Below the pieces are notes generated by a model. It had not been told where the DNA came from, searched no databases, and was given only the letters and a program-made list of their open reading frames with translations. DNA of 64,000 nt from Phragmitibacter sp965284365 (GTDB lineage Bacteria > Verrucomicrobiota > Verrucomicrobiia > Verrucomicrobiales > Verrucomicrobiaceae): positions 4,588,001 through 4,652,000 of the forward strand of contig OZ260079.1 in NCBI GenBank assembly GCA_965284365.1, in the 5' to 3' direction. How positions within the stretch are numbered: the stretch's first letter is position 1; each line of letters begins with the position of its first letter. This document shows, piece after piece, positions 16,766 through 26,170 of the stretch. Both the position numbers and the translations under genes were made by a program.

Positions 16766-18682
16766 TTAACCGACCGCGTCAGAAGCGGCTTTCACCTGCT
16801 CCAATTCCTCCCAGCGGGCATAGAGCCGGGCAACTTCGGATTTGGCGGCTTCGAGCTGCTGAATGAGGGCGGGAGCTTCTGCGGAACGGGTGATGTAAAA
16901 GGCGGGGTCGTCCAGAGTCGCTTGCAGATTGGCGACCTTTGTCTCCGCGACAAGAATGGTCTCCTCCATGGCGGCGAGGTCGCGCTGCTCCTGAAAGGTG
17001 AGTTTGCGAGGCTTGGGTTTGAGGGCTGCAGCGGCGGCGATTCTGGCTGGCTCCGCAGCGATCCAGGCCTTCTCCCGCAGATCACGCTCCTTTTTCTTCT
17101 CCAGATAGTATGCGTAGTTGCCTGGCTGGATGTGCACGCCACCGTCCTCAAAGGCGACGATCTGGTCGCAGACGCGGTCGAGGAAATAGCGATCATGGCT
17201 GACGACGATGACTGCCCCTTCGAAGTCCGCGAGGGCTTCCTCCAGCATGCGCAAACTGGCGAGGTCGAGGTCGTTCGTCGGTTCATCCAGTACGACGACG
17301 TTTCCGCCGCGTTTGAGCACCTTGGCGAGCATGAGTCGGGCGCGTTCGCCACCGGAGAGGAGATCTACCCGCTCATTCACCCGATCGTCGGTGAAGAGGA
17401 ACCGTTTCAGGTAAGTCCGGGCACCCATCTTCTGGGTGCCGAACATGACGGTTTCATCCATGTCCGCGATTTCCTGCAGGACGGAGCCGGAGCCGTTGAT
17501 CTGCATGCGAGCCTGATCGATGTAGTTAAAGCTGACGCGTTTGCCGATGGTGGCCTCGCCTTCATCCGGGGCGCGGTCTCCCATGCAGATGCGCAGTAGC
17601 GTGGTTTTCCCCGCACCGTTGCGGCCGACGATGCCTGTGCATTCGCCGGGTTTGATGGAGAGATTCAGATTGCGGAAAAGCCAACGGCTGTCGGGCCCTT
17701 CACCGACTTCTGCCCCTGCGCCGGTTAACTCGACGCCGACGTTGCCCATTTGCGGGGCAGGGGGGATGAGGAGATCCATCTCCCGTTCCTCCGGCGGGGC
17801 CTCCAAGCCTTCAATTTTGTAAAAGGATTCCAGGCGATGGCGGGACTTGGTGGTGCGGGCTTTGACCCCGGCGCGGACCCACTCCAGCTCCTCACGGAGA
17901 AAGCGCTGACGGCGGCGTTCTGACTGTTCCGCGATCTGATTGCGGATGGCTTTGCTCTCCAGATAGGCGGTGTAGTTCCCGGCGTGAGCGTAAGCCCGGC
18001 CGTCTGAAAGCTCGATGATGCGAGTCGCGATGACATCCAAGAAATAACGATCATGCGTAACGAAAATGACAGCGCCTGGGAAGGACTGAAGGAAAGACTC
18101 CAGCCACCGGATGCTTTCGGAATCGAGATGGTTGGTCGGTTCGTCCAGCAGGAGGAGGTCCGGACGGGCAATGAGAGCCCGGCAAAGGGCCACACGACGC
18201 TTCTCACCCCCCGATAGCGGACCGACAGGCGCATCCAGTGGCGGAGTGGAGAGAGCGGTACTGACTGACTTGATGCGGGCTTCGAGATTCCAGCCATCGG
18301 CATCTTCAATTCGGTGTTGGAGATCCGCGAGTTCAGCCTCACTGCCGTCGCCGTTCTCGTAGCGCTCCAGCCAACCCATCAAGTCGGCAGCGCCGGACTC
18401 GATGTTTTCCTGGACCGTCCGGGAGACATCCAACTCAAACTCTTGGGGAAGGTAACCTACCCGCAACTGTCGGCGGAAAGAGAGATCGCCGGAGTCGGCG
18501 GATTCCGTCCCGGCAAGGATCTTCAGTAAAGTGCTTTTCCCACATCCGTTCCGTCCTACGAGGCCTACCTTTTCTCCTGCAGCCACGGAGAGTGTAACTC
18601 CTTTGAGCAAAAGCTGATTTCCGAAAGAGAGGGTGAGTTCGTTGGCTGAAAGCAGGGAAGTTGGCGCGGAAGGGGCACTCAT
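16766..18682 (-). CDS. ABC-F family ATP-binding protein (Uup-like)
   Basis: A 638-residue cytosolic protein with two ABC ATPase domains and no membrane segments. Domain 1 has GLVGRNGCGKSTLLKIL (Walker A), PLSGGEKRRVALCRAL (signature) and LLLLDEPTNHLD (Walker B). Domain 2 has GIVGRNGAGKTTLLRI, LLSGGERARLMLAK and VVLDEPTNDLD. The inter-domain linker is charged, and the C-terminus is a probable coiled coil, as in Uup. ABC-F proteins act on ribosomes or, for Uup, also in precise excision and replication stress. The ATG at 18682 matches the family start; the frame is open upstream without similarity. It is divergent from mlaE. Confidence 0.92.
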   Translation of the reverse strand: MSAPSAPTSLLSANELTLSFGNQLLLKGVTLSVAAGEKVGLVGRNGCGKSTLLKILAGTESADSGDLSFRRQLRVGYLPQEFELDVSRTVQENIESGAADLMGWLERYENGDGSEAELADLQHRIEDADGWNLEARIKSVSTALSTPPLDAPVGPLSGGEKRRVALCRALIARPDLLLLDEPTNHLDSESIRWLESFLQSFPGAVIFVTHDRYFLDVIATRIIELSDGRAYAHAGNYTAYLESKAIRNQIAEQSERRRQRFLREELEWVRAGVKARTTKSRHRLESFYKIEGLEAPPEEREMDLLIPPAPQMGNVGVELTGAGAEVGEGPDSRWLFRNLNLSIKPGECTGIVGRNGAGKTTLLRICMGDRAPDEGEATIGKRVSFNYIDQARMQINGSGSVLQEIADMDETVMFGTQKMGARTYLKRFLFTDDRVNERVDLLSGGERARLMLAKVLKRGGNVVVLDEPTNDLDLASLRMLEEALADFEGAVIVVSHDRYFLDRVCDQIVAFEDGGVHIQPGNYAYYLEKKKERDLREKAWIAAEPARIAAAAALKPKPRKLTFQEQRDLAAMEETILVAETKVANLQATLDDPAFYITRSAEAPALIQQLEAAKSEVARLYARWEELEQVKAASDAVG

Positions 18683-18720
18683 GTTACTGGCTGAAATGAT
18701 GGTAGACCGAAAGCACGAAG

Positions 18721-18750
18721 ACTTGAAGTCACGCAGAGATTCAAAGATTT
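18721..18750 (-). repeat. Degenerate dispersed CTCTGCGTGA-type intergenic sequence
   Basis: Read on the minus strand, this intergenic stretch contains CTTTGAATCTCTGCGTGA, which resembles a CTTTGCGTCTCTGCGTGA-type sequence that I recall from the intergenic DNA of many bacteria. It lies between the divergent ABC-F and mla genes. Only one copy of this type is seen in the window. Confidence 0.35.
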
Positions 18751-18836
18751 GGGGTGGGCAATGTGGCGCGGCTTGCCCTGCTCCGCAATTAGAGGGATAA
18801 AATGCCTGATGCTGACGGCGCAAAGGTTGAGAATTT

Positions 18837-19670
18837 GTGCAGGAAAGGCCTTGGGGAGTTGCGAACTGGGTTTGGCTCGGCACATTACTGGCAGTGATTC
18901 GTGCGGTAGGAAGAAACACCCTCAACTTAGTCCGAGCTTTGGGCGACTTTGCCCTGTTTATCGGGCAGGCGTTTCGGGCGATAGCGGGATCGCGCAAGCT
19001 GGGCCGTCGCGTGGTGAGGTCCGTTTTTGAGCAAGGCGCACGCTGCCTGCCCGTGATCCTGATCGTCGGGGTATTCACCGGTCTGGTGCTTGGCTTACAG
19101 GGATACTATGTTTTGAATCGCTTTGGGTCGGAGTCTCTTCTGGGCGCTCTGGTATCCCTCAGTCTGGTGCGGGAACTGGGGCCGGTGCTGGCCGCTCTCA
19201 TGCTCGTGGGGCAGGCGGGATCAGCCTTGGCCGCTGAATTGGGAATCCAGCGGAATAGCGAGCAAATCGCCGCGCTGGATACCATGGGTGTGAACAGTCA
19301 TGGGTACCTCGTGGCGCCACGGCTACTTGCCGCAATGTTTGTCTTTCCGATGCAGGCGGGTCTCTTCGTCGCCATCGGTTTGTGGGGAGGCAGTCTCTCT
19401 GGGTCATTGCTCCTGGGCCTGGAATCCAGTGTTTATTGGTCTGGAGTAGAGCGAGCCGTAGAGGCTGCGGATGTGCAGGAGTGTTTTATCAAGGCGGCCT
19501 GCTTTGGCCTGCTGACCATGGGGCTCTGCGCTTACCATGGCTTCAACGCCCATCGGTGCCGTACGGCCACCGGAGCGAGGGCTGTCAGCGCATCTACGAC
19601 ATTGGCCGTGGTACAGTCGTCGATCGCGGTGCTGGCAGTCGACTACGTGATTACTTCGGTGCTGCTATGA
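18837..19670 (+). CDS. mlaE: Phospholipid ABC transporter permease MlaE
   Basis: The 277-residue inner-membrane permease of the Mla system, which moves phospholipids between inner and outer membranes. Family landmarks are FEQGARCLPVILIVGVFTG, SLVRELGPVLAALMLVGQAG and the EQIAALDTMGVNSHGYLVAP coupling loop. The start is a GTG at 18837. It is first of five closely linked genes, mlaE-mlaF-mlaD-mlaC-mlaA, and its stop overlaps the mlaF start by ATGA, which implies translational coupling. The shared 154-base upstream region with ABC-F is the likely promoter site. Confidence 0.93.
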   Translation: MQERPWGVANWVWLGTLLAVIRAVGRNTLNLVRALGDFALFIGQAFRAIAGSRKLGRRVVRSVFEQGARCLPVILIVGVFTGLVLGLQGYYVLNRFGSESLLGALVSLSLVRELGPVLAALMLVGQAGSALAAELGIQRNSEQIAALDTMGVNSHGYLVAPRLLAAMFVFPMQAGLFVAIGLWGGSLSGSLLLGLESSVYWSGVERAVEAADVQECFIKAACFGLLTMGLCAYHGFNAHRCRTATGARAVSASTTLAVVQSSIAVLAVDYVITSVLL

Positions 19671-20479
19671 CGACGAGTGTGTCCCAGCCCTCCGAAAACG
19701 CGCAGCCCCTCCTGCAGGTGAGGGCATTGGAAAAGCGTTTCCATGAGCAACTCGTGTTGGCGGGGGCAAGTCTGGATGTCCCTCGGGGTGGATTGGTAAG
19801 CGTCCTGGGACGGAGCGGCGCCGGGAAGTCCGTCTTCCTCAAGTGCCTCGCGGATGTGATGCAGCCAGACTCCGGCACCATCCTCTTTGATGGCAAAGAG
19901 CTGGGCACGGGTAACAGTGTCTCCCGCCAGGAGTTCCGAAACCGGTGCAGCTTCCTGTTTCAGAACAATGCGCTTTTCGATTCCATGACGGCGCTGGAAA
20001 ATGTGGCGCTGCCGCTGGAGCAAACGACCCCACTTTCGGATCGCGAGATCGAAGAGCGGAGCATGAAAGCCCTCCAGCAGCTCGAGCTGGAGTCCTTCCA
20101 CGACAAGTATCCGTCGCAGCTCTCCGGGGGCATGCAGAAGCGCCTTGCTTTGGCCCGAGCTCTGGTGACGAGACCCGAATTGGTGCTCTTTGACGAACCA
20201 ACAGCTGGCCTGGATCCTCTCCGGCGAAATGCGGTTTTCCTCATGATTGCGAAGTATCAACGGCAGTTCGGGTTCACTGCGCTGGTGGTGACGCACGATA
20301 TGCCGGAGGCTCTCGCGTGCAGCGATTTCGTGGCGCTGCTGGACAAAGGCCGCATGTGTTTCGCCGGAACTCCGCAGGAATTCTCAAACTCTTCCCTCGA
20401 CGAAGTGAAAGAATTTCGCGATAGCACAGTCGCTCTCGAGTCAGCCATTGCCTCCGTTCGGGCGGGGCAGGCGCAGTAG
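19667..20479 (+). CDS. mlaF: Phospholipid ABC transporter ATPase MlaF
   Basis: A 270-residue ABC ATPase. It has SVLGRSGAGKSVFLKCLA (Walker A; the Ser-Val after Lys is typical of MlaF/TTG2A), a Q-loop at FLFQNNALFDSMTALENVAL, the signature PSQLSGGMQKRLALARAL, Walker B LVLFDEPTAGLDP and the H-loop VVTHDMPEA. It energises MlaE. The chosen ATG at 19667 overlaps the mlaE stop by four bases; the open frame before it has no family similarity. Confidence 0.94.
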   Translation: MTTSVSQPSENAQPLLQVRALEKRFHEQLVLAGASLDVPRGGLVSVLGRSGAGKSVFLKCLADVMQPDSGTILFDGKELGTGNSVSRQEFRNRCSFLFQNNALFDSMTALENVALPLEQTTPLSDREIEERSMKALQQLELESFHDKYPSQLSGGMQKRLALARALVTRPELVLFDEPTAGLDPLRRNAVFLMIAKYQRQFGFTALVVTHDMPEALACSDFVALLDKGRMCFAGTPQEFSNSSLDEVKEFRDSTVALESAIASVRAGQAQ

Positions 20480-20497
20480 CCCCATCTTAAGTATTCA

Positions 20498-20974
20498 ATG
20501 AAGCAATCCAGGACTGAGTATCTCGTTGGAATTTTTGTGCTGCTGGGGCTGGCAGCGGTCGCCTATGTGACGATCAACTTAGGCATGGGATCGATGCTGG
20601 GCGGTAATACTTACAAGATTGAGGCCCGTTTCAGCAATGTCGGCGGGCTCAATGTAGGAGCCATGGTGGTGGTAGCCGGGGTCACCGTGGGCCGAGTTGA
20701 AGCAATTCGCGTAGACAATCAAGATTATAGCGCCATCGCAGAACTCAGGGTCGATTCCGAATTGCATCTGCCCACCGACTCCATGGCATCCGTCAAATCA
20801 ACCGGACTTATCGGCGACAAGTATATTCTCCTAGCCCCAGGCGCGGACGAAACCTATTTGGAGCCCGGCGCCCGAATCACGATGACTGAATCTTCCGTGG
20901 ACATAGAAGCTCTCATCGGGAAAATGGCTTTCGGTGGCGTGGAAAAAGCACCTGAAAATCCCCCTGTTCCATGA
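20498..20974 (+). CDS. mlaD: MCE-domain lipid-binding protein MlaD
   Basis: A 158-residue protein with one N-terminal membrane anchor (YLVGIFVLLGLAAVAYVTINL) and a single MCE domain: YKIEARFSNVGGLNVGAMVV, GVTVGRVEAIRVD and STGLIGDKYILLAPG. In the family it forms a hexameric ring on the MlaFE complex that carries lipid across the periplasm. Size is close to that of E. coli MlaD (about 180 residues). It begins 18 bases after mlaF and overlaps mlaC by ATGA. Confidence 0.93.
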   Translation: MKQSRTEYLVGIFVLLGLAAVAYVTINLGMGSMLGGNTYKIEARFSNVGGLNVGAMVVVAGVTVGRVEAIRVDNQDYSAIAELRVDSELHLPTDSMASVKSTGLIGDKYILLAPGADETYLEPGARITMTESSVDIEALIGKMAFGGVEKAPENPPVP

Positions 20975-21555
20975 TTCGACGCAAACTCCTAATCTTGTTC
21001 TTAGCTATTCCCGCCGCTGCCTTGCAGGCCGCCGGCTCTCCGGAAGACGCCACGGCGAAACTGAAATCCGCTGTGGATGAAGTGCTGGTAGTGGCAGACC
21101 GGGCCTCCAGTTCCCAGGCCTTCACGCAATCTGTCAGCCCGATCCTTCAGAAACACATCAACTTCACGGTGATGACGAAGCGGGCGATCGGACCCGGCTG
21201 GAAGAGCTTTTCGGCAGACCAGCAGCAGAAAGCTGTAAAGCTTTTCACCACTCTGGTTATCCGCACTTACACGGCAAAATTCACCCCCGGCCAACGGCCT
21301 TCCATTGAGTATCAGAAAGCCGTCTCGCCAGCCGCCGGGCGTGTGGACGTGCCAACCAAAATGCAATATCAGGGCAGCCGCTATTCCGTGAACTACCGCA
21401 TGGAAGCGGAGTCTGGCTGGACGATCACGGATGTGACCATTGAAGGGGTAAGCCTGGTGGCGAACTACCGTAGTCAATTGGACGCGCAGTTTAAGAAAGG
21501 CGGCGCTGAGTCCGTCATCACCTCTCTCAGCCAATCCATCTCCCGACCTTCATGA
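20971..21555 (+). CDS. mlaC: Periplasmic phospholipid shuttle MlaC
   Basis: A 194-residue protein with a signal peptide (KLLILFLAIPAAALQAAG) and the MlaC/Ttg2D fold. Typical stretches are FTVMTKRAIGPGWKSFSADQ, LFTTLVIRTYTAKF and YRMEAESGWTITDVTIEGVS. It ferries phospholipid between MlaA at the outer membrane and MlaD at the inner membrane. Start and stop both overlap neighbours by ATGA, so translation of mlaD-mlaC-mlaA is coupled. Confidence 0.92.
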   Translation: MIRRKLLILFLAIPAAALQAAGSPEDATAKLKSAVDEVLVVADRASSSQAFTQSVSPILQKHINFTVMTKRAIGPGWKSFSADQQQKAVKLFTTLVIRTYTAKFTPGQRPSIEYQKAVSPAAGRVDVPTKMQYQGSRYSVNYRMEAESGWTITDVTIEGVSLVANYRSQLDAQFKKGGAESVITSLSQSISRPS

Positions 21556-22397
21556 AGACTATTCAATGCCTGACTTTCGGCATTTTGAGTGCCGCCTTGC
21601 TCCTTTCCGCAGTGTCTTGCTCAAGCGGGCGTGGTAGCCTGAAAGTCAGCAGTACGGCGCCGACAGTCTCGGTCGCCGAGAAGAAAGCCACTTCCGGTAA
21701 AGCAGCACCAGCTACCAGGAAAGATGTGCCAGCGGCAGACACTGCTGCCACCGAAGAAGTCGATGAATACGCTACGGCAGAAGTCAATGACCCGTGGGAA
21801 GGACTGAATCGATTTACCTTCAAGGTGAACGACAAGATCTATACGGTGGTGATGAGACCCGTGGGAAAAGGCTACGAGTTTATCATCCCCAAGCCGGCAC
21901 GGAAGGGTATCACCAATGCCTTTGATAACGTGAAGTTCCCCGTGCGGTTCGTGAATTGCGCCCTGCAGGGCAAGTTCAAGCGCGCAGGGCAGGAGACTGG
22001 GATGTTCCTGGTCAACACCGTTGCAGGTGTGGGCGGTCTGTTTAAGGTGTCGAACAAGATTGAAGGCCTCAAAGATGTGCCCCTGGAAGATTCAGGCCAA
22101 ACGTTGGCAAAGTGGGGCATCGGGCACGGTCCTTATTTTGTGCTGCCCGTATTTGGTCCCTGTAGTGTTCGAGACACGGTGGGCTGGGGCGCGGACTATT
22201 GCCTCAATCCTATCAACTGGGGTATCTTCTGGAAAGACGGTGGCGATTGGAAGCGCATTCCCCCTGCAGTCAATACTGTTCAGCTGATACCGACCAACAT
22301 GGAATTGTACGATACGGTGACGGAGAATGCGGTGGATCCCTATATTTCCGCGCGGAGCTTCTACATTCAGAATCGCAATCACGAGTCGGAACGGTAG
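21552..22397 (+). CDS. mlaA: Outer-membrane lipoprotein MlaA (VacJ)
   Basis: A 281-residue lipoprotein: the leader MKTIQCLTFGILSAALLLSA is followed by VSCSSG with a lipobox Cys. A linker rich in Ala, Thr and Lys leads to the VacJ domain, NDPWEGLNRFTFKVND, NAFDNVKFPVRFVNCALQGK and PYFVLPVFGPCSVRDTVG. It removes misplaced phospholipid from the outer leaflet. Placing mlaA in the same operon as mlaEFDC differs from E. coli, where mlaA is elsewhere. No mlaB-type STAS protein is found. Confidence 0.95.
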   Translation: MKTIQCLTFGILSAALLLSAVSCSSGRGSLKVSSTAPTVSVAEKKATSGKAAPATRKDVPAADTAATEEVDEYATAEVNDPWEGLNRFTFKVNDKIYTVVMRPVGKGYEFIIPKPARKGITNAFDNVKFPVRFVNCALQGKFKRAGQETGMFLVNTVAGVGGLFKVSNKIEGLKDVPLEDSGQTLAKWGIGHGPYFVLPVFGPCSVRDTVGWGADYCLNPINWGIFWKDGGDWKRIPPAVNTVQLIPTNMELYDTVTENAVDPYISARSFYIQNRNHESER

Positions 22398-22594
22398 GCA
22401 TCGCCATCTATTGAGGCTTGGCCTAGTGAGTCATGCGGCGTGATGCGCGCTGCTAAGTGGGAATCTGGCAAGCGCGAGATGGTCGGATTTTTGTGGTTGG
22501 CGCTGATGGCGTAGGTGTAGCAAATTCAATCCTCCAACGGTGTCGACTGCAGTTGTCAAAGGCGACGAGATTGTCTTAGACTTGGATCGTCGCT

Positions 22595-24961
22595 ATGAGC
22601 TTCCCATCGGAAAAATATTCGGAACATGCTCCAGGTGCACCTGGTCTCGAACCACGGTGGAGTTCCAGTTCCAAGGTCGGGATTGGCACGGCCTATCATA
22701 CGTCTTGCCGGGTGTGGTTCACCCTTTCCCACGGCATCATCAATGAGATTTACTGGCCGACCATTGATCGTCCTCAGGTGCGCGACTGCGGCTTCCTCAT
22801 CACGGATGGAGAGACATTCGTGCATGAAGAGAAGCGTGATCTGAAGCGGAGCGTGGAGTATCCCGAGAAAGACTGTCTCTATTACCGGCTCACGAATGAG
22901 GATCCGAATGGACGATACAAATTGGTAAAAGATGTCATCGCAGATCCGCATCGCGACGTGGTGTTGATGCACTGCCGGTTGGAGATTCAGGACGAGTCCT
23001 TAAAGGGCAAGTTGCGGGTCTTCGCGCTGCTGGCGCCTCACCTGGACGGCGGAGGAAGTGATAACTCAGGCGGCGTGTGTGACTTCGCAGGACGGAAACT
23101 CCTACGCGCTGAGCGTGGCCGCTCGTTCCTTGCTTTCGGCTGCGAACCTGACTTCGTGAAGCGATCCGCAGGATATGTAGGGCAGAGCGATGGCTGGCAG
23201 GACATCATGCACAATCGCGAGATGGCATGGGAGTATTGTGAAGCCACGGATGGCAACATCGCTTTGACGGGCGAAGTGGATCTTTCGCAGGGGCTGGAGT
23301 GGACCTGTGCGGTGGCTCTGAGTGCTTCATCGGTGCATTGTGGCACTAGTTTGTTGCAATCACTGGCGGTACCGTTTGAAGAGCACAGACGGGAGTATTG
23401 TAATCAATGGCGCAGGGCTGAGATCAAACCGGAAAATGACCTGAGCTCCCATACCGGTGATAACGGTAGCATCGCCCGCCTTAGTCGATGCGTGTTGCTG
23501 GCTCACGAAGATAAGGTATTCACCGGCGCGATCATCGCGTCGCTATCCATTCCGTGGGGGGAGGAACGCGGTGATGGAGAACTAGGCGGCTACCATTTGG
23601 TCTGGACACGGGATCTCGTGCAAAGCGCCAGCGCCTTGCTTGCGAGCGGACAAGTGGCCACAGCGCGGCATGCCCTGATCTGGCTTTCCTGTATTCAACA
23701 GCCGGACGGTTCCTTCCCACAAAATTCCTGGATGGATGGGAAGCCCTATTGGAGCGGGCTGCAACTGGATGAAACCGCCGCCCCGGCGCTACTGGCATGG
23801 CGTTTGTGGAGGGCGAATGGCCTAAAAGAATTTAGTCCGAGGACGGTTCTGAAGCGCTCGGCGCGTTTCCTCATGCTTCAGGGGCCAGTCACTCAGCAAG
23901 AAAGGTGGGAGGAGCAGTCGGGGTATTCGCCATCCACTTTGGCGGTGGTCATTGCTGGATTGGTCTGCATTTCGGAGTTCGCTGGAATGGCTGAGGATAC
24001 TGAGGTGCAATCTTTCATACTGGACTATGCGGACTGGATGAACGCTCATGTGGACGAGTGGTGCGCCTGCTCAGTGGATACACCGCACTACCTGCGCATC
24101 ACACCTGCCAATCCACGGCACCCGGATCCGCATCCTGATCCCAACACGCTTGACATTCAACTCGCCAACGGCGGAGGCAAACACGCAGCGCGGGACATCA
24201 TTGGAGGTGACTTTTTGCATCTTGTGCGCTTGGGCCTGCGGGCGCCGGATCATCCGCTGGTATTGAATACGATTGCGATCATGGATCGCGCCATCAAGTA
24301 TGATCTGCCACAAGGTCCAGGATGGCGGCGCTACAACTTCGACGGTTACGGTCAACGGGATGATGGTGGCGCGTTTGATGAAACAGGCGTTGGCCGTTGC
24401 TGGCCCATTTTGACAGGCGAGCGTGGGCACTATGAACTGGCGACTGGACGGGATCCCATGCCCTACATCAAAGCCCTGGAGGAGATGACCAACGAGGGTG
24501 GCATGTTGTCCGAACAAGTTTGGGACGGTGAAGACCAGCCCGGACATGGGTTCAAGCGTGGAGAACCGACCGGGGCGGCCATGCCGCTCTGCTGGAGCCA
24601 TGCTGAGTATCTAAGCCTGGTGCGCAGCCGCAAGGACGGGGTGGTGTTCGACCGCATACCTGCCTGCCACGAACGTTATGTGCAGTCACCCAAGCCGCAT
24701 CAATGGGAGATCTGGACTGAAAACCATCGAACGAGGACAATCCCAACTGGCAAAAATCTGCGTCTCATTTTAGGTGAGCCTGCAGCGGTGGTTCTTAAGG
24801 TTGCAGGACGAGAAGTAGAAACACGCACGGCGCAGCAACTCGACGTGATTGCCGTATGGTATGTGGATGTGTCGACGGCAGATCTGCCGAAAGCTACGGA
24901 CATCAGATTCCACGTGCAGTTTTCGCAGGGCGAGGTGGAAGCCGTTGTCACCATTGCGTGA
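22595..24961 (+). CDS. Glycoside hydrolase family 15 (glucoamylase/glucodextranase-like)
   Basis: A 788-residue enzyme expected to release glucose from the non-reducing ends of alpha-glucans. Residues 25-270 form the N-terminal beta-sandwich, beginning KVGIGTAYHTSCRVWFTLSH. The (alpha/alpha)6 domain starts near IPWGEERGDGELGGYHLVWTR and contains QQPDGSFPQNSWMDG, the putative acid in ILTGERGHYELATG and the putative base in MLSEQVWDGEDQPG. A C-terminal beta region follows, as in glucodextranases. No signal peptide is visible, so it may act on intracellular glycogen-like glucan. The SD is weak. It leads a same-strand run of four genes. Confidence 0.9.
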   Translation: MSFPSEKYSEHAPGAPGLEPRWSSSSKVGIGTAYHTSCRVWFTLSHGIINEIYWPTIDRPQVRDCGFLITDGETFVHEEKRDLKRSVEYPEKDCLYYRLTNEDPNGRYKLVKDVIADPHRDVVLMHCRLEIQDESLKGKLRVFALLAPHLDGGGSDNSGGVCDFAGRKLLRAERGRSFLAFGCEPDFVKRSAGYVGQSDGWQDIMHNREMAWEYCEATDGNIALTGEVDLSQGLEWTCAVALSASSVHCGTSLLQSLAVPFEEHRREYCNQWRRAEIKPENDLSSHTGDNGSIARLSRCVLLAHEDKVFTGAIIASLSIPWGEERGDGELGGYHLVWTRDLVQSASALLASGQVATARHALIWLSCIQQPDGSFPQNSWMDGKPYWSGLQLDETAAPALLAWRLWRANGLKEFSPRTVLKRSARFLMLQGPVTQQERWEEQSGYSPSTLAVVIAGLVCISEFAGMAEDTEVQSFILDYADWMNAHVDEWCACSVDTPHYLRITPANPRHPDPHPDPNTLDIQLANGGGKHAARDIIGGDFLHLVRLGLRAPDHPLVLNTIAIMDRAIKYDLPQGPGWRRYNFDGYGQRDDGGAFDETGVGRCWPILTGERGHYELATGRDPMPYIKALEEMTNEGGMLSEQVWDGEDQPGHGFKRGEPTGAAMPLCWSHAEYLSLVRSRKDGVVFDRIPACHERYVQSPKPHQWEIWTENHRTRTIPTGKNLRLILGEPAAVVLKVAGREVETRTAQQLDVIAVWYVDVSTADLPKATDIRFHVQFSQGEVEAVVTIA

Positions 24962-24988
24962 GGCACCTTGAACGACCATGATTTGAGT

Positions 24989-26086
24989 ATGGGGGAAGAA
25001 CAAGCACCTGCGCTGAAGGACATTTTTGATAAAGCCCGGTTTCGGCACATTGCCGAGGAGATGGGGAAGATACATCCCGGGTTCGATACGAAGAAGTTCC
25101 TAAAGTTGTCGCTACACGATTTGGAGTCGCTAAATCTGATGCAGCGGCTGCGGCGGATGACGGAGAGTCTGCACGCTACGCTGCCATTTCCGTATCGGAA
25201 GAATCTCGAGCTACTGAAGCAGCTGGCTCCAAGGATTAACCGTGGCTTCGTGACGCTGATCCTACCGGATTATGTGGGTCTATATGGACTTGAGGATTTC
25301 GACGCATCCATGGAAGCACTGAAATTTTTCACGACCTTCGGTTCGTCTGAATTCGCCGTGAGGGAATTTATCCGGCGGGATGTGAAGCGGAGTCTTGCTG
25401 TGATGGAAGGCTGGTCGAGCGATGATGATGAGCATGTGCGTCGCCTGGCCAGTGAAGGATCGCGGCCACGCCTGCCATGGTCTTTTCGGCTGGAGGAACT
25501 GCGGAAGAATCCGGAGTTGGCGCGGCCTATTCTTGAGAATCTGCGGAGCGATCCCAGTCTCTATGTCAGGAAGTCCGTCGCAAATCATCTGAATGACATC
25601 ACCAAGGATCACCCCGAGTGGGTGTTGGCTCGGGTGAAACAATGGCCTATGGAGAATGCGCACACCGCTTGGATCGTGAAGCGAGCGCTCCGGACCTTGA
25701 TCAAGAAAGGTGATCCAGGCGCTCTCACGGTCATTGGGGCGGGGGAGAAGCCACTGGTGACCTTGGACAGTTTTGCTGTCGCACCCCAGAAGATTCGATT
25801 GGGTGAGGTGTGCACGCTATCGCTAAGCTTCCACTCGGGAGCGAAGAAATCACAGCGTTTGGTCGTGGACTACGTCGTGCATTACGTGAAAAAGGCTGGG
25901 AACAGCAGCGGCAAAGTCTTCAAATGGAAGGAACTGACTTTGGCGCCCAAGGAGACTGTGCTGCTCATGCGCAAGCAGACCATCCGGAACTTTACCACGC
26001 GCGTCCATCACTCAGGGAAACACATGGTGGATGTCATGATCAATGGGGTGAAAGTTGCGAGCAGTCACTTTGATCTGACCAATTAA
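24989..26086 (+). CDS. AlkC-like DNA alkylation repair protein with C-terminal Ig-like domain
   Basis: A 365-residue protein of the HEAT-repeat DNA glycosylase group that removes alkylated bases. The helical part contains LPWSFRLEELRKNPELARP and the hallmark YVRKSVANHLNDITKDHP. From about residue 255, VTLDSFAVAPQKIRLGEVCT to the end is a beta-rich segment fitting the Ig-like domain of AlkC enzymes. Acting in the cytosol on DNA, it is functionally unrelated to the flanking carbohydrate genes. An in-frame TTG at 24968, just seven bases after the GH15 stop, is an alternative start; translational linkage to GH15 is likely either way. Confidence 0.82.
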   Translation: MGEEQAPALKDIFDKARFRHIAEEMGKIHPGFDTKKFLKLSLHDLESLNLMQRLRRMTESLHATLPFPYRKNLELLKQLAPRINRGFVTLILPDYVGLYGLEDFDASMEALKFFTTFGSSEFAVREFIRRDVKRSLAVMEGWSSDDDEHVRRLASEGSRPRLPWSFRLEELRKNPELARPILENLRSDPSLYVRKSVANHLNDITKDHPEWVLARVKQWPMENAHTAWIVKRALRTLIKKGDPGALTVIGAGEKPLVTLDSFAVAPQKIRLGEVCTLSLSFHSGAKKSQRLVVDYVVHYVKKAGNSSGKVFKWKELTLAPKETVLLMRKQTIRNFTTRVHHSGKHMVDVMINGVKVASSHFDLTN

Positions 26087-26170
26087 TAGGTGCTCGCTGC
26101 ACTTCCGCTAGCCGAGGCGTTGCAAAATCGGTACGCTGCGTTGCGTTATTCAGCACTCAGCATTTTCCCC

